NCBI GenBank assembly: GCA_019915015.1
Contig: JAHBBC010000073.1
Span: forward strand, 1 to 55,973
Length of the DNA: 55,973 nt
DNA from: Auriscalpium vulgare
Lineage: Eukaryota > Basidiomycota > Agaricomycetes > Russulales > Auriscalpiaceae
Direction: 5' to 3'
The position numbers and the translations under genes were made by a program. The notes beneath the pieces are model-generated. The model saw nothing but the letters and a program-made list of their open reading frames with translations, ran no database searches and had not been told where the DNA came from. Shown piece by piece: positions 1-8,917 of this stretch; positions within the stretch are counted from its first letter, which is position 1, and each line of letters starts with the position of its first letter.

Positions 1-609
1 ACGAGTCCAAGATCGCGCCGGAGAACAGGATCCCGCGCATCACCTCCGCCACCTGGTGCGCCGCGCCCCCTCCGCCTTTCTCACTCCGTGCGATCTGATG
101 TGCGGTGCACAGGAAATACGAGAGCGGCGCGGTGGGCAGCTTCACGCACTGCGTCGCGCTGCAGGGCCACAACTACAGCTGCGAGCTCGAGATCTACGCG
201 GACGGGTACCAGTTCAAGTGCGTGCTTCTTCCGTGCCTGGCGCGATGGCGCGATGGCTGAGTGCTGCGCAGGCTCGTGGACCCGTACGTGCAGCCGATCC
301 TGTACATCCGCCGCCCGGGCTCGGACCTCGACGAGCAGCACCGCTTCCCGGACGACGACCCCTTCTTCTCGGAGGTGTCGAACCTCATCGACGTCATCGA
401 GGACATCGAGGAGGACCCCGAGAGCGCGTGCATCCTCTCCACGTTCGAGGGTGCGTGCATTCATTGCCGTTCTGCGTATGTGTGCTGGTGCTGGTGCTGA
501 TGGGCATTCGTGCGCGCCAGATGCGTGCAAGTCGTACGAGCTGACGTGGGCCATCCGCGTGGCGAGCGAGAAGTCGCGCAAGCCCCCGGCGTCGACGCCG
601 GCGGCCTGA
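1..609 (+). CDS. Gfo/Idh/MocA-family oxidoreductase, C-terminal part (5' truncated by window)
   Basis: Four exons can be read: 1-55, 113-217, 272-450 and 521-609, ending in TGA. The introns start with GTGCGC or GTGCGT and end in CAG. The joined product carries the pattern of the C-terminal domain of fungal NAD(P)-dependent Gfo/Idh/MocA dehydrogenases: a beta-sheet stretch (GAVGSFTHCVALQGHNY), then YADGYQFKLVDPY, then FPDDDPFFSEVSNLIDVIED, and a final helix (YELTWAIRVASEKS). This family oxidises or reduces sugars and related polyols using a Rossmann domain, which lies outside the window. The substrate cannot be told. The reading frame is clean across all four exons, so the gene looks functional. 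It is convergent with PAP2 copy 1. Family assignment is from remembered family pattern, not a search. Confidence 0.75.
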   Translation, partial: TSPRSRRRTGSRASPPPPGAPRPLRLSHSVRSDVRCTGNTRAARWAASRTASRCRATTTAASSRSTRTGTSSSACFFRAWRDGAMAECCAGSWTRTCSRSCTSAARARTSTSSTASRTTTPSSRRCRTSSTSSRTSRRTPRARASSPRSRVRAFIAVLRMCAGAGADGHSCAPDACKSYELTWAIRVASEKSRKPPASTPAA

Positions 610-701
610 CCGGACAAGATGCAGACTAATGTACGAATCAACAATCAGGTGCGGAAGGACAGATAAATGGAGATAGAAAGCGTTGGGATCTCAATTAGAT
701 G

Positions 702-938
702 TCATTTTGTATGTGTAAAGGAGTCGAAATGCAAGGCGGATTGCATGTCCAAATGCTGTACGATTCTGAGCAAGCCGTCGCAGCCCGTGTCCAGCAGATA
801 GTCATCACGTGCCGGTTCACCTCCTTGAACGCCCGGGGCCCATTGAAGATCCATGTTGATTCCGATTGAACACCTCGCTTTACCAAATGGCCGAGCCCGG
901 TCGAAGTCAATCAACATCGCGCCATCCTCCGCCTGCAC
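702..938 (-). pseudogene. Possible protein-kinase-like remnant
   Basis: An open stretch of 78 codons contains GAMLIDFDRARPFGKA followed about 35 residues later by DDYLLDTGCDGLLRI. The IDFD(x)A pattern resembles the metal-binding segment of fungal kinase-like proteins (usually DFG or DFD), and such proteins often end with a short helix like the second segment. There is no catalytic loop, no start context and no continuation in any frame that I can follow, so if it is homologous it is a fragment. It sits between the oxidoreductase and PAP2 copy 1. It could be chance. Confidence 0.3.
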
Positions 939-1016
939 CAGTCAAGGGCACTGCGGCGGAAGGCCTCCCGAGAACAAGGTACAATTAAAAGTGTATACAT
1001 ACGGTCAGAGTATCAG

Positions 1017-2604
1017 TCATGCATTTGCTCCTGGCCTCAACACCTCCCGAAGAGGAGAAGGTTCGTTTCTCTTTGCCCTGCCTAGCAACAATTCCACATC
1101 ACTTCCATCGTCGCCTGAATGTCTATACGGCGAGGCATTGCGGTACTGGCGGTGTACGGGGAGGGTGGGCTCGACCTGTATGCGCAGCACGTACGGATAG
1201 GGCGAGAACTCAGATGAGAGCGAGGGATAGTACTGGCGGTAGGCGAAATACGCGACGGTGAGGCCGAGCAGGCCGCCCACGCTTACGTCTTCCCAGTGGT
1301 CTGACGGACGCTGGTAATCAGTATATGCAGATTGACCATGGAAAGAATGCATACGCAAGTTGTCCTCTGTGCGAGAGATGGCGACGAGGACAGCAACGCT
1401 TAACGGGGTGAGCGCTAGCCAAGCTTTCCACTGCGAGGAAATAAATGACTAGCCCAAAATATCCTGCTCTGGAGTGGAACTTACTGCATGACCGCGGTGA
1501 TGGAACAGACGCGTCTTCCCTGCGATGTAGAATGTCAAGAAACCCAAACCCGCGAACGACACTGCCAGCCAAAGAGTCGATTAGCCGCGACCGGGTTCGG
1601 TAATAGTAAAGTGCTTACGGCTTGCATGACCGCTGGGGAAGCTCCTGAAGCCATCCTCTATGAACGCCTTGCTCAATGTCGGATGACAGACTTCCGAGAA
1701 AGTCGACAAGCCAAACGGTGGGTCAATAGCGTCTGCGTCAGGTCTACAACGCGAAATTATATCTGCAGCGCAGTCAATTAGCTCAGGTCAAATAAACATG
1801 GGGGGGAGCTCACCTGGTCGTGGACGGCCCACAGTGATCCTGACGAATTGAGTGATAGAGCCTGTGATGCTCAGCCCGAGGAGGACTGGCCCGCCTCGTG
1901 TCATCGAGAGAACACGACCAAAGCATGCTGCGACATACCCCCGAGTGTGCTAATGTGTGCTTCCTGCCATGAGCGTATTGTCACGACGTTGATTATCCAC
2001 AGGAAGACTGGAGGCAAGATGATGGCGATGAAGTACACTGCCCAATCCTGGTGTAATGTCAACTATCAATCATCACAAGGTTCGGAGGTAAATGACAGAC
2101 TGGAACGCGCTCGTGCTCCGCGAAGCTGTACGGAATACCGGCTCGGTGAAGGTATTGGGTGAATGCAAAGCCCAAGCAGCTTACGGGTATGACAACCTGC
2201 ATACCACGCTCAGAGTCAATGACCTTGCAAGACAGAGAGTAGATGCACTACACACGTTGGGTCTGATAAAGAAAACTGCCTGTGGAATCCCGAGACCTTG
2301 TCGAGGGTAAGAAATGCGGCGCTAGAGGATCGAACGGTATGACATCCCGGCTTCAGAGCAAGATGAAGTTCAAGTAACGCACGTAAGCAACACAGTGAGG
2401 ATCCTGTACCAGCCCTCGTGAGCAAGCCATACATGTCCGAAGCCGAGCACACACGCACCAGTCAGGCAGATACGACAGACCCGAGCGCCCCACACTGGAC
2501 ACATCGTCGCGCCTCGCCACGGCTGGCCGCTCCACATACGGGTAGGTGTTCGGAGGATATAAAAAGGATCCGGCGTTGCTGCGACGGTTGTGGTTCTGGG
2601 CCAT
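1017..2604 (-). CDS. PAP2-family lipid/isoprenoid phosphatase, copy 1 (divergent)
   Basis: A multi-exon gene with the three PAP2 phosphatase signatures in order: RITVGRPRP near 1815-1845 (motif 1), FPSGHAS near 1620-1650 (motif 2) and ISRTEDNLHHWEDV split by an intron near 1300-1380 (motif 3). PAP2 enzymes of the DPP1/LPP type are integral membrane proteins that remove phosphate from lipid phosphates and isoprenoid diphosphates. Hydrophobic segments such as WAVYFIAI and SVGGLLGLTVAYFAY fit membrane helices. The start at 2604 is chosen because a stop lies just upstream in frame and the NRRS region aligns with copy 2. Oddities: the normally invariant lysine of motif 1 is arginine here, and one exon is several codons shorter than in copy 2. 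The exons still join in frame, so it may be a functional but diverged paralogue or an early pseudogene. Confidence 0.65.
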
Positions 2605-2959
2605 GTTTTACGAAGTGTCGAGTTCTACATCCTGACGGGATGGTTGATATACCCAATGAAAACCTGTGGTCCGACTCGGACTCGGATGTCTCGGGGATAT
2701 ATGTCGCGGGCAAAGCTGTGCTTGCGGTAGTGTTTGAAAGCAGCGCTTAGGGCCTGGTAAATAATCGGGGTTATGTAGGGTTATGTGCACTGTTCTGAGT
2801 AGCTATATTCTGGCAGGCTCACTGACGGAAGGAAGTGCACTGCGTCAGCTGGTCCGAACCTTGCTTGACATGAGTGTTGAGTGGATTCTGCATGTACTGT
2901 AGCGGTTTCCATGACTCTCGGGTATGGAAAGTGAGACGAAAGGGTCGGTTTGCAGACTG

Positions 2960-3630
2960 CATTCCGAGTCGGAGGGTTTCAATGGATCGATGACAGTCCG
3001 GCCCGGCGGGCCGACATAATAACTTTGATGAGCGCGAGCATGCGGCGGAAGACGTCATGCCCAACTCCAGCTCACACTGGCACTTACTGTTACCGCGGGC
3101 TCTTTCTTCTTATTCACAATGTGAATATGTACCGAGATATGTGATTTCCGAAGTGAGTATGCTGGCCTTGTACACCTCGTGCGGCCAGGCTGGCACGCGA
3201 CGCGTGCATGAGCGGGCGGCTGTGCATTCTAATCCTGTGCAGGGCTGTCTGCGGACCGGTGCAGGACTACGACTATCTCCTGTGCCATGGTCAGCCACGG
3301 AGACTAGTGCAGGACATCGACATAGCCGTGATTGCGGTTTGTGGCAACTTTGTGCCTGGAGTGAAGGATCCGAGTCCTCGCTGATCGGCGATATGGCCAG
3401 CCACAGTGCCCAGCTCCGTGCTGTCGACCTCGGGGCTGAAGGCTGAACAGCTTGAAGTCCGAGTCGTTGATTGCAGTGTTCAGGCCAGTTCGCCGGGTAC
3501 TGGGGCTATGTCAGTCTACATGGAACGGGATACTATGGCGGTCAACTACCTTTCTGCTCGCCTGCTTGAGGATCAGAAGAGGTTAGCGCCAGACAAACCA
3601 AACTTCCTAGTATTAGCATCCTGACTCGAC
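2960..3630 (+). repeat. Degenerate duplicated block, copy 1
   Basis: This stretch shares a collinear series of words with 7090-7690 in the same orientation: CCGAGTCGGAGGGTTTCAA (2964 and 7091), CGGGCGGCTGTGCATTC (3213 and 7332), and CTACCTTTCTGCTCGC (3546 and 7590). Spacing is similar but not equal (about 580 versus 500 bp), so indels have accumulated. No gene could be recognised in either copy; the open frames are short and not conserved between copies. The rest of 2705-3882 holds no recognisable gene. It lies upstream of PAP2 copy 1 and downstream of the terpene synthase stop. Confidence 0.6.
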
Positions 3631-3882
3631 CTCGAACTCGCGTGGCCAAGCCGACGGACTACACGAAGTACTTGCAAGTCACTATGGCGGAGGGCGCTAG
3701 ACTGTAGTACCATCTTCATGAAGCCAGTGACGAGCAAGAAAAAGGCGCCGGGATGTATTTCATGACTGTTCGGGCAGCGGTGGAGGTGCCTGCTATATGA
3801 AGGATCGCTCTGAGTATGTGTCCTCCGTTAGCGCGCCTATGCCCGAGACCAAAACATATTCAACACATATTCAACACATCAA

Positions 3883-5158
3883 TCACGCTGAGTTCTCCAA
3901 CGGCAACATGCGCACAACACGCGTTCTCTTCACCTCCTCACCGTCCGCCCCAAAGTACCTCTGCGTTTGAAAACTCCAGTGCAGCGCCCCCACAATCCAC
4001 TCCTGCAATCCAAACACATAGAGATCAACCATCCTGTCGATCTCCTCTCCCCAAGACGGCAGGCGCGTTTGGTTCTCCACCAACGCGTCGATCGTCTGCT
4101 TGCACAGATTCCCAACGCGGTCTACTGCCTCCTGCTGCGTGGCACCTTCAAGGGCCATGAAGATACAGATCATGTTGTGCGTATCCCCGCGCGCCTGTTC
4201 CACATTGTACGAAAATATATCCTGGCGTCAGAGTATCGCGTGAGTATACTTCTAATTTGGCATAGGCAGCGCGTCTCACATTCGACCACGTCACAAGATC
4301 ATTGGCCCCTTCATTGAGGGCCACTATGGTCGGATGCTCGACGACTTCGTCAGGCAACGCAAAGCCGTGCGTGTACTCGATCAAGTCGAAAACGGGTTTG
4401 CAACCACTGGTATCGCGGCGGACGTCGATGTATGATTCGAGGTCTGGGATGATCCCGTTCGCGCGGTCACTTGCCTGCTGATGCACTGCCTGAAAGAACA
4501 TATTCATCGATGACTTGAATCGCTGCTGGACGGCCGGCGGGCAGTCGACGATGCAGCGCGACCAGAAGCTGCGAACACATGCTCGGTGAGCGCCGATGCA
4601 ATAACGATGAGATAAAGACGCCTACTCGCGGGCCAATTTGGCTGCGCTGATCTCTTCTATATCACCCTTCTGCCCGGGGAGAGGTCTGAAGCTATCAGGC
4701 CATTCAAATGCGTTCATCACCCAGTCACTCAGGCCCTTGGTGTCCCTCGCCATCATCCCGTCGGAGATGTTGTCTAGGTGGAAGAGAAAATTCATAAAGT
4801 CGCTGACAACACGCAGGCGCTCCGACGAGCAGTTGTTGTAGCAGAACGCGGTCAACTCGCCGGCCAGCAAGCCGCGCGATGCGGCCATCTTGCGCGGGGT
4901 GAAGTGTGCGACGAATGACAGCATCCAGTCAAGCGAATGCTTCGCCACGGCATCGCCGTTTGAGTGGTAGATTAGAGGAAACGTGCAGTGCGAAACGAGG
5001 TCGGGGAGAATGAAGGAGCCGGGTTCTACGACCGTCGACGAGGGGGATACCGTCCGTGTCGAGGTGGTTGGCGTAGTCGGAGGGGATGATGTGGGAGAGA
5101 CATCGCTGGAAGAAAAAAGTGCGTTGATGGCGAGGGTCCAAAGCTGAGAAAGGGCCAT
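3883..5158 (-). CDS. Sesquiterpene synthase (class I terpene cyclase)
   Basis: Three exons, 5158-4626, 4568-4280 and 4221-3883, give a 386-residue protein, the usual size for basidiomycete terpene synthases. After a Ser/Thr-rich N-terminus come ILPDLVSHCTFPL and a metal-binding segment FLFHLDNISDGM, a variant of the DDxxD motif with Asn at the second position. The intron at 4279-4222 splits the NSE triad, which reads NDLVTWSNDIFSYNVEQ, and TQRYFG near the C-terminus matches the RY pair that senses diphosphate. Such enzymes ionise farnesyl diphosphate with three magnesium ions and cyclise it in the cytosol; the product cannot be predicted. Start at 5158 (MALSQLW) is the first Met of the long exon. 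It is flanked by two PAP2 phosphatase genes; no P450 was recognised nearby. Confidence in the family is high. Confidence 0.9.
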
Positions 5159-5801
5159 GGTCGCAAAGTGGGACCTGCTGAAGAAAACCAGCGGTTCAGT
5201 GAGCGTTTTATACCTAAACTCGCCGCCTTGCCGTGCTCAATCATCGAACAAGGACCGTCCGATTTGATCATGCGGTTCCAAAAGAGATTGCGCAAGAGCG
5301 AGCGGAGATAGATCCTCCGAGAGATACCGACATGTGGGCGTAGACCTAGTCGAAAAGTAGCCGTGTCGTATGCATCAGATTTCGGTTTGAATGTAGAGTG
5401 CCACACAGAGTCGATGGTCTTATTCGCTTAGCTATCAATCTGTGACGTACATGTTCATGATAACTGCGATAAGACTAGATATGATTAGATTAGTAGTGTA
5501 TCCTCCCAGCCACACAATGATAAATACCTGTAAAGCTCTGATATTCCTCCAATTTCCTCGTCCCCCGTCACAATCCCGTTACACTGCACGAACATCTTCT
5601 CGCGGACTTGACGAGCCGGCGTTGCGCTTTCTCGCTGCAATATGTATGCGTTTTCTTCGAGACCCGCGTGCAGCTTCTCTCGTGACGGCGCCGTATGGCC
5701 ACTTCGACGTGTATCTTCTGCAAGATTTAACTTATCGTGCATCCTTGGCCTAAGGGTATTTTAGTATCGTACAAAGACTCAGCTGCGCGACGGTAGACGT
5801 A
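5159..5801. other. Upstream region of the terpene synthase; nothing recognised
   Basis: No protein family, RNA gene or repeat could be recognised. Open frames on both strands are short. The part next to 5158 is the presumed promoter and 5' leader of the terpene synthase. The minus-strand frame at 5485-5742 could be a tail exon of the broken gene at 5802-6636, but no splice path was convincing. Confidence 0.5.
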
Positions 5802-6636
5802 CTAAATGTCGTATGGAGGCGCCCACTTCCGTCTCACAGCGTTGGTATAATGGGCTTGTTGCTTGAGCTTTGACCTTTCAGTGACCCTAAGGTAAAGACA
5901 AAGTCTAGCCATGGCGTCGTCTGTGGAAAAAAAGTGGCCAATGTAGCCGCTTGAGCCTGTCTCCGGGTATTCAACGACGGCACCAGGCTCATAGCGGTAC
6001 AACTTCTCCAGCGTTAGTTTGCGATTCAAGTATACGTTGTACGATATCGGACTGTCCGCTCAGAGGCTGCGGACACTGATAGATCTTCTGGACGTGGGAG
6101 GGCAGGCGGTGGGATTCCGCGTCCGGTGGCTCGACGTATGCGTCTTCTGTCGTGAGGAGGGAAGCCCGCGCCGCGATTCGATCAGTGAGATGTGAGCAAC
6201 GAGTAGCACGGCGACGTACGGAAGACCTGAAGCTGCAACTGGGATTCCGCAGAAGCGGAATTTAACAGGCTGGACCAAGGGAGCATTCGACGTGCACTGG
6301 AAGTCTGGATGTGAGGAGGGCCGCCGCGGGGAAAGTGGGCTGGTCCACAGAGGCCACAAGCCTCTTTCGACCCCAGACAGCGTCTTGCCCGCTCGATACC
6401 ACTTGTTCTTACGCCGTCGACCTGGAGGAGTACACACGACGCGTAGGCGGCGGCGTAGCCAGTGCAGCAGCCAGCTCGTCCTGGATCTTGCCAAGGAAAC
6501 GAGGCCCACGCCAGCAATTGAACGGTGCTACCGGCGACAGAGTCGCTGCTTCAAGCTCAGTATAATGTGCTCGGCCAAGAGGTAGCGTCGGTACCAGATG
6601 TCGCCGACGCAGACTAGCAAGTAATTTGATGTTCAA
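5802..6636 (-). pseudogene. Broken gene, conserved-looking protein of unknown function
   Basis: Three blocks on the minus strand look protein-coding but lie in different frames. They are an N-terminal block ending in FLGKIQDELAAALATPPPTR, a middle block with KNKWYRAGKTLSGVERGLWP, and a C-terminal block with LEKLYRYEPGAVVEYPET and GYIGHFF. The first two blocks abut with a one-base frame change near 6415 that no intron explains. The third block is separated by a stretch without a clear splice path. I do not recognise a domain, though the blocks look like natural protein sequence. It is most likely a decayed gene, or one damaged by sequence errors. No functional link to the terpene synthase downstream on the same strand can be claimed. 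Confidence 0.4.
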
Positions 6637-7089
6637 TTATGCAGGCGACGACTGGGCCACGACGTTGCTCCTGCCGTGACAGTGCTGGGGTTGGGGTTAG
6701 TAATTTGTGTTAAATGAGGTACCTATGGGCAAGCTGGGTTATCAAATTTAAAGGCATGTATATATGGGCTAAGCCACCTGCCAGACCTTCGGAGAGGTTA
6801 GGAGATCGTCATTCTCCGCAGCCTAGCCATGGGCATGTGCAGCTCGATTTTAGATATGTTTGTACAGGTCTGTCAGCTGAACTCTCCCAACACCTCGACC
6901 CATCGTTATCTGGCCGTAAAACGCGGTGAGTATTGCACTCCGAGGGCATGTAATCAAGCTAGCTGTCAGGATCGGCGTATCGAATAAGACCCATGGAGTC
7001 CTTACTCCTTCAAGCACATTTGGGACATACAATGACGGTAGCAGCTGATTGAAGTTACCCTCCGACTGGGAATACTGTATAGTGGGCCG

Positions 7090-7690
7090 TCCGAGTCGGA
7101 GGGTTTCAACTGGTGGATGACTTATCCGCCGACACTTCGTCGACACATAGACTTTGACATTGAGTATTCCGAGTCGCCAACTCGCCAGCCGCCTCGACTG
7201 TCCAGCTCACACAAGTGTAGTGGCAGAGATACAAGACCATAAGGCTTTTTCTCTCAGCATGTACTGAAATCAATATGTGATTTCCAAGGCCAGTAGTGCG
7301 TATGCCTTGGACCCCGTTACAATATGAGAGTCGGGCGGCTGTGCATTCGGCGGAAGAGAGAAGGTGAACTGTGCAGGGCAGGGCTACGAACGACTAGTGC
7401 GGGCACACCGGTACGGCAAAGTATGTCCAGCTCCGTCCTGTCGACATTCACGGCCAGTAAACTTGGAGCCGTGGACTGCAGTGGTCTATGACCACTCGCT
7501 TGTGACATGTGAAGTGGTAGAGAGGCCACTTCGTGTCGGGTACTGGGGCTGCTATGTTAGTCTACAATGGAACGAGAAATGGTGGTCGCCTACCTTTCTG
7601 CTCGCTCTGCGTAAAGACCAGGACTCACGAGAAGAAGGCGGCGTTGTTGTCGCCAGACAGACCAGACTACCTAGGATTGGATCTTGACTC
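7090..7690 (+). repeat. Degenerate duplicated block, copy 2
   Basis: Partner of 2960-3630, in the same orientation; three shared words of 16-19 bp occur in the same order. It sits downstream of PAP2 copy 2 and RPS21, whereas copy 1 sits upstream of PAP2 copy 1, so the two halves of the locus are not a simple tandem repeat. The surrounding interval 6640-7935 contains no gene I can recognise; short open frames are not conserved between the two copies. Confidence 0.6.
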
Positions 7691-7935
7691 AAGATGAAGG
7701 TACTTCGTGCTGTCCGACCCTGGCTTGCCCGCGTCGACTTCGAGGTCGAGTCAAGTTGTATGACGACGGGCGCGGGGATGTATTGGATGGCGGTCGCCTT
7801 CTGTCGCTAAACACGCACCTGCAGCACTTAAACCACCACAACCTAGGTCTCGACGAGCACATGCATCACACATGATGCATTCAGATGCGACGATACTGCA
7901 CAAAGAACGAGACCGGGGGATGCTGCTACACGAAT

Positions 7936-8403
7936 CTACCACCACAAGAAGCCGAGGCGTCCCTCATTTTGGTAGCTCCAGACATTGCGGAGCACTGCAG
8001 CACGAACCAAGATCAATTAGCTAGAGAACACGATGTGAACGCAGATGCGACGCACGTCCGGCCTTCGTTGCGAGGCGGTTCAGCGAATCGTCGCTCTCGC
8101 CGTTGGCCCGCACCTGCCCGCAGAGGGCGAAGGATGTCGAGGTGGAAAGGGCGCGGCCGTTCGAGTCAACATCGGCAATGACAATTTGGACCGAGGCGTG
8201 GTCCTTTGAAGTGATGAGGCGGTCTAAATGCACATTCTCTGGTTAGTTTCCCTGCGCTACGCAGAGGCGGACACCGCTACGCACTGGTCGCCGCGCACTT
8301 GCGGGGGACGTAAAGGTCGACGAGAAGGCCCTACAGCACGCCGGTCAGATGGGATGCAAGCAGTCTCAAACGGCTCGGTGCGAAGTACCTGATCGTTCTC
8401 CAT
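7936..8403 (-). CDS. RPS21: 40S ribosomal protein eS21 (RPS21)
   Basis: Four short exons, 8403-8389, 8330-8285, 8223-8056 and 7994-7936, join cleanly in frame to a 95-residue protein (eS21 is about 83-87 in animals and yeast). The product starts MENDQGLLVDLYVPRKCAAT and continues NRLITSKDHASVQI, ALCGQVRANGESDDSLNRLA and LLRNVWSY, the eS21 signature. eS21 is a small-subunit ribosomal protein near the head/platform and takes part in late 18S rRNA maturation. All introns have GT-AG ends, and the first coding exon is only 15 nt. The C-terminus is about ten residues longer than usual. It is an intact housekeeping gene between two accessory-looking loci and supports eukaryotic fungal origin. Confidence 0.92.
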
Positions 8404-8523
8404 TGTGAGTTTGCGAGATTTCGGTGGTCGGCGGTGGAGAGTGTGGACAGTGGAAGCGTGGGACAGGTCAGGTCAGAACTGTACAGTCGTCGGACACCCA
8501 GTCTAGGGTCAGAAATTGGGCGC

Positions 8524-8739
8524 TTAATTCCCTGCCCTTGCCGTCCCTACGTGTGATGCCGTCCGCCGAGGGCAAATGGAGAAGCAGCCCACCACGCGCG
8601 CTGTCATAACAGCAGAAAGACCGTCGCTACTGCTATTCTCTTCAATAGCCTGCTGTTCATATTGAGCGCATCGCAGGTACGCCTGGAGCTTCTCTCCGTC
8701 GAATTCGACAGGAGGGTCCGGGAGGGGTTGGCCAGACAT
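8524..8739 (-). CDS. Possible small hypothetical protein upstream of RPS21
   Basis: An open frame from 8739 encodes MSGQPLPDPPVEFDGEKLQA followed by a Gln/Glu-rich segment, about 71 residues in all; the last 20 look non-coding. It overlaps the presumed promoter of RPS21, on the same strand. The acidic, proline-rich start looks more like protein than chance, but no family is recognised and the 3' end is uncertain. It could be a first exon or the 5' part of a lost gene. Confidence 0.25.
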   Translation of the reverse strand: MSGQPLPDPPVEFDGEKLQAYLRCAQYEQQAIEENSSSDGLSAVMTARVVGCFSICPRRTASHVGTARAGN

Positions 8740-8917
8740 TGCGTGTGTGTTTGGGAATGTGAGAAAGTTAGGAGGCACTGGGACTGAGTGTGACACACGC
8801 CCATAAGTAGCGCGTTTCGAGTTAGCATCTGCAGTGATTATCCAAACGGCTGGAAGCAGTATACAATTATACGGTAGGTATACACGCGGTTGAATGAAAT
8901 TACCATGCAGGCAGCAG

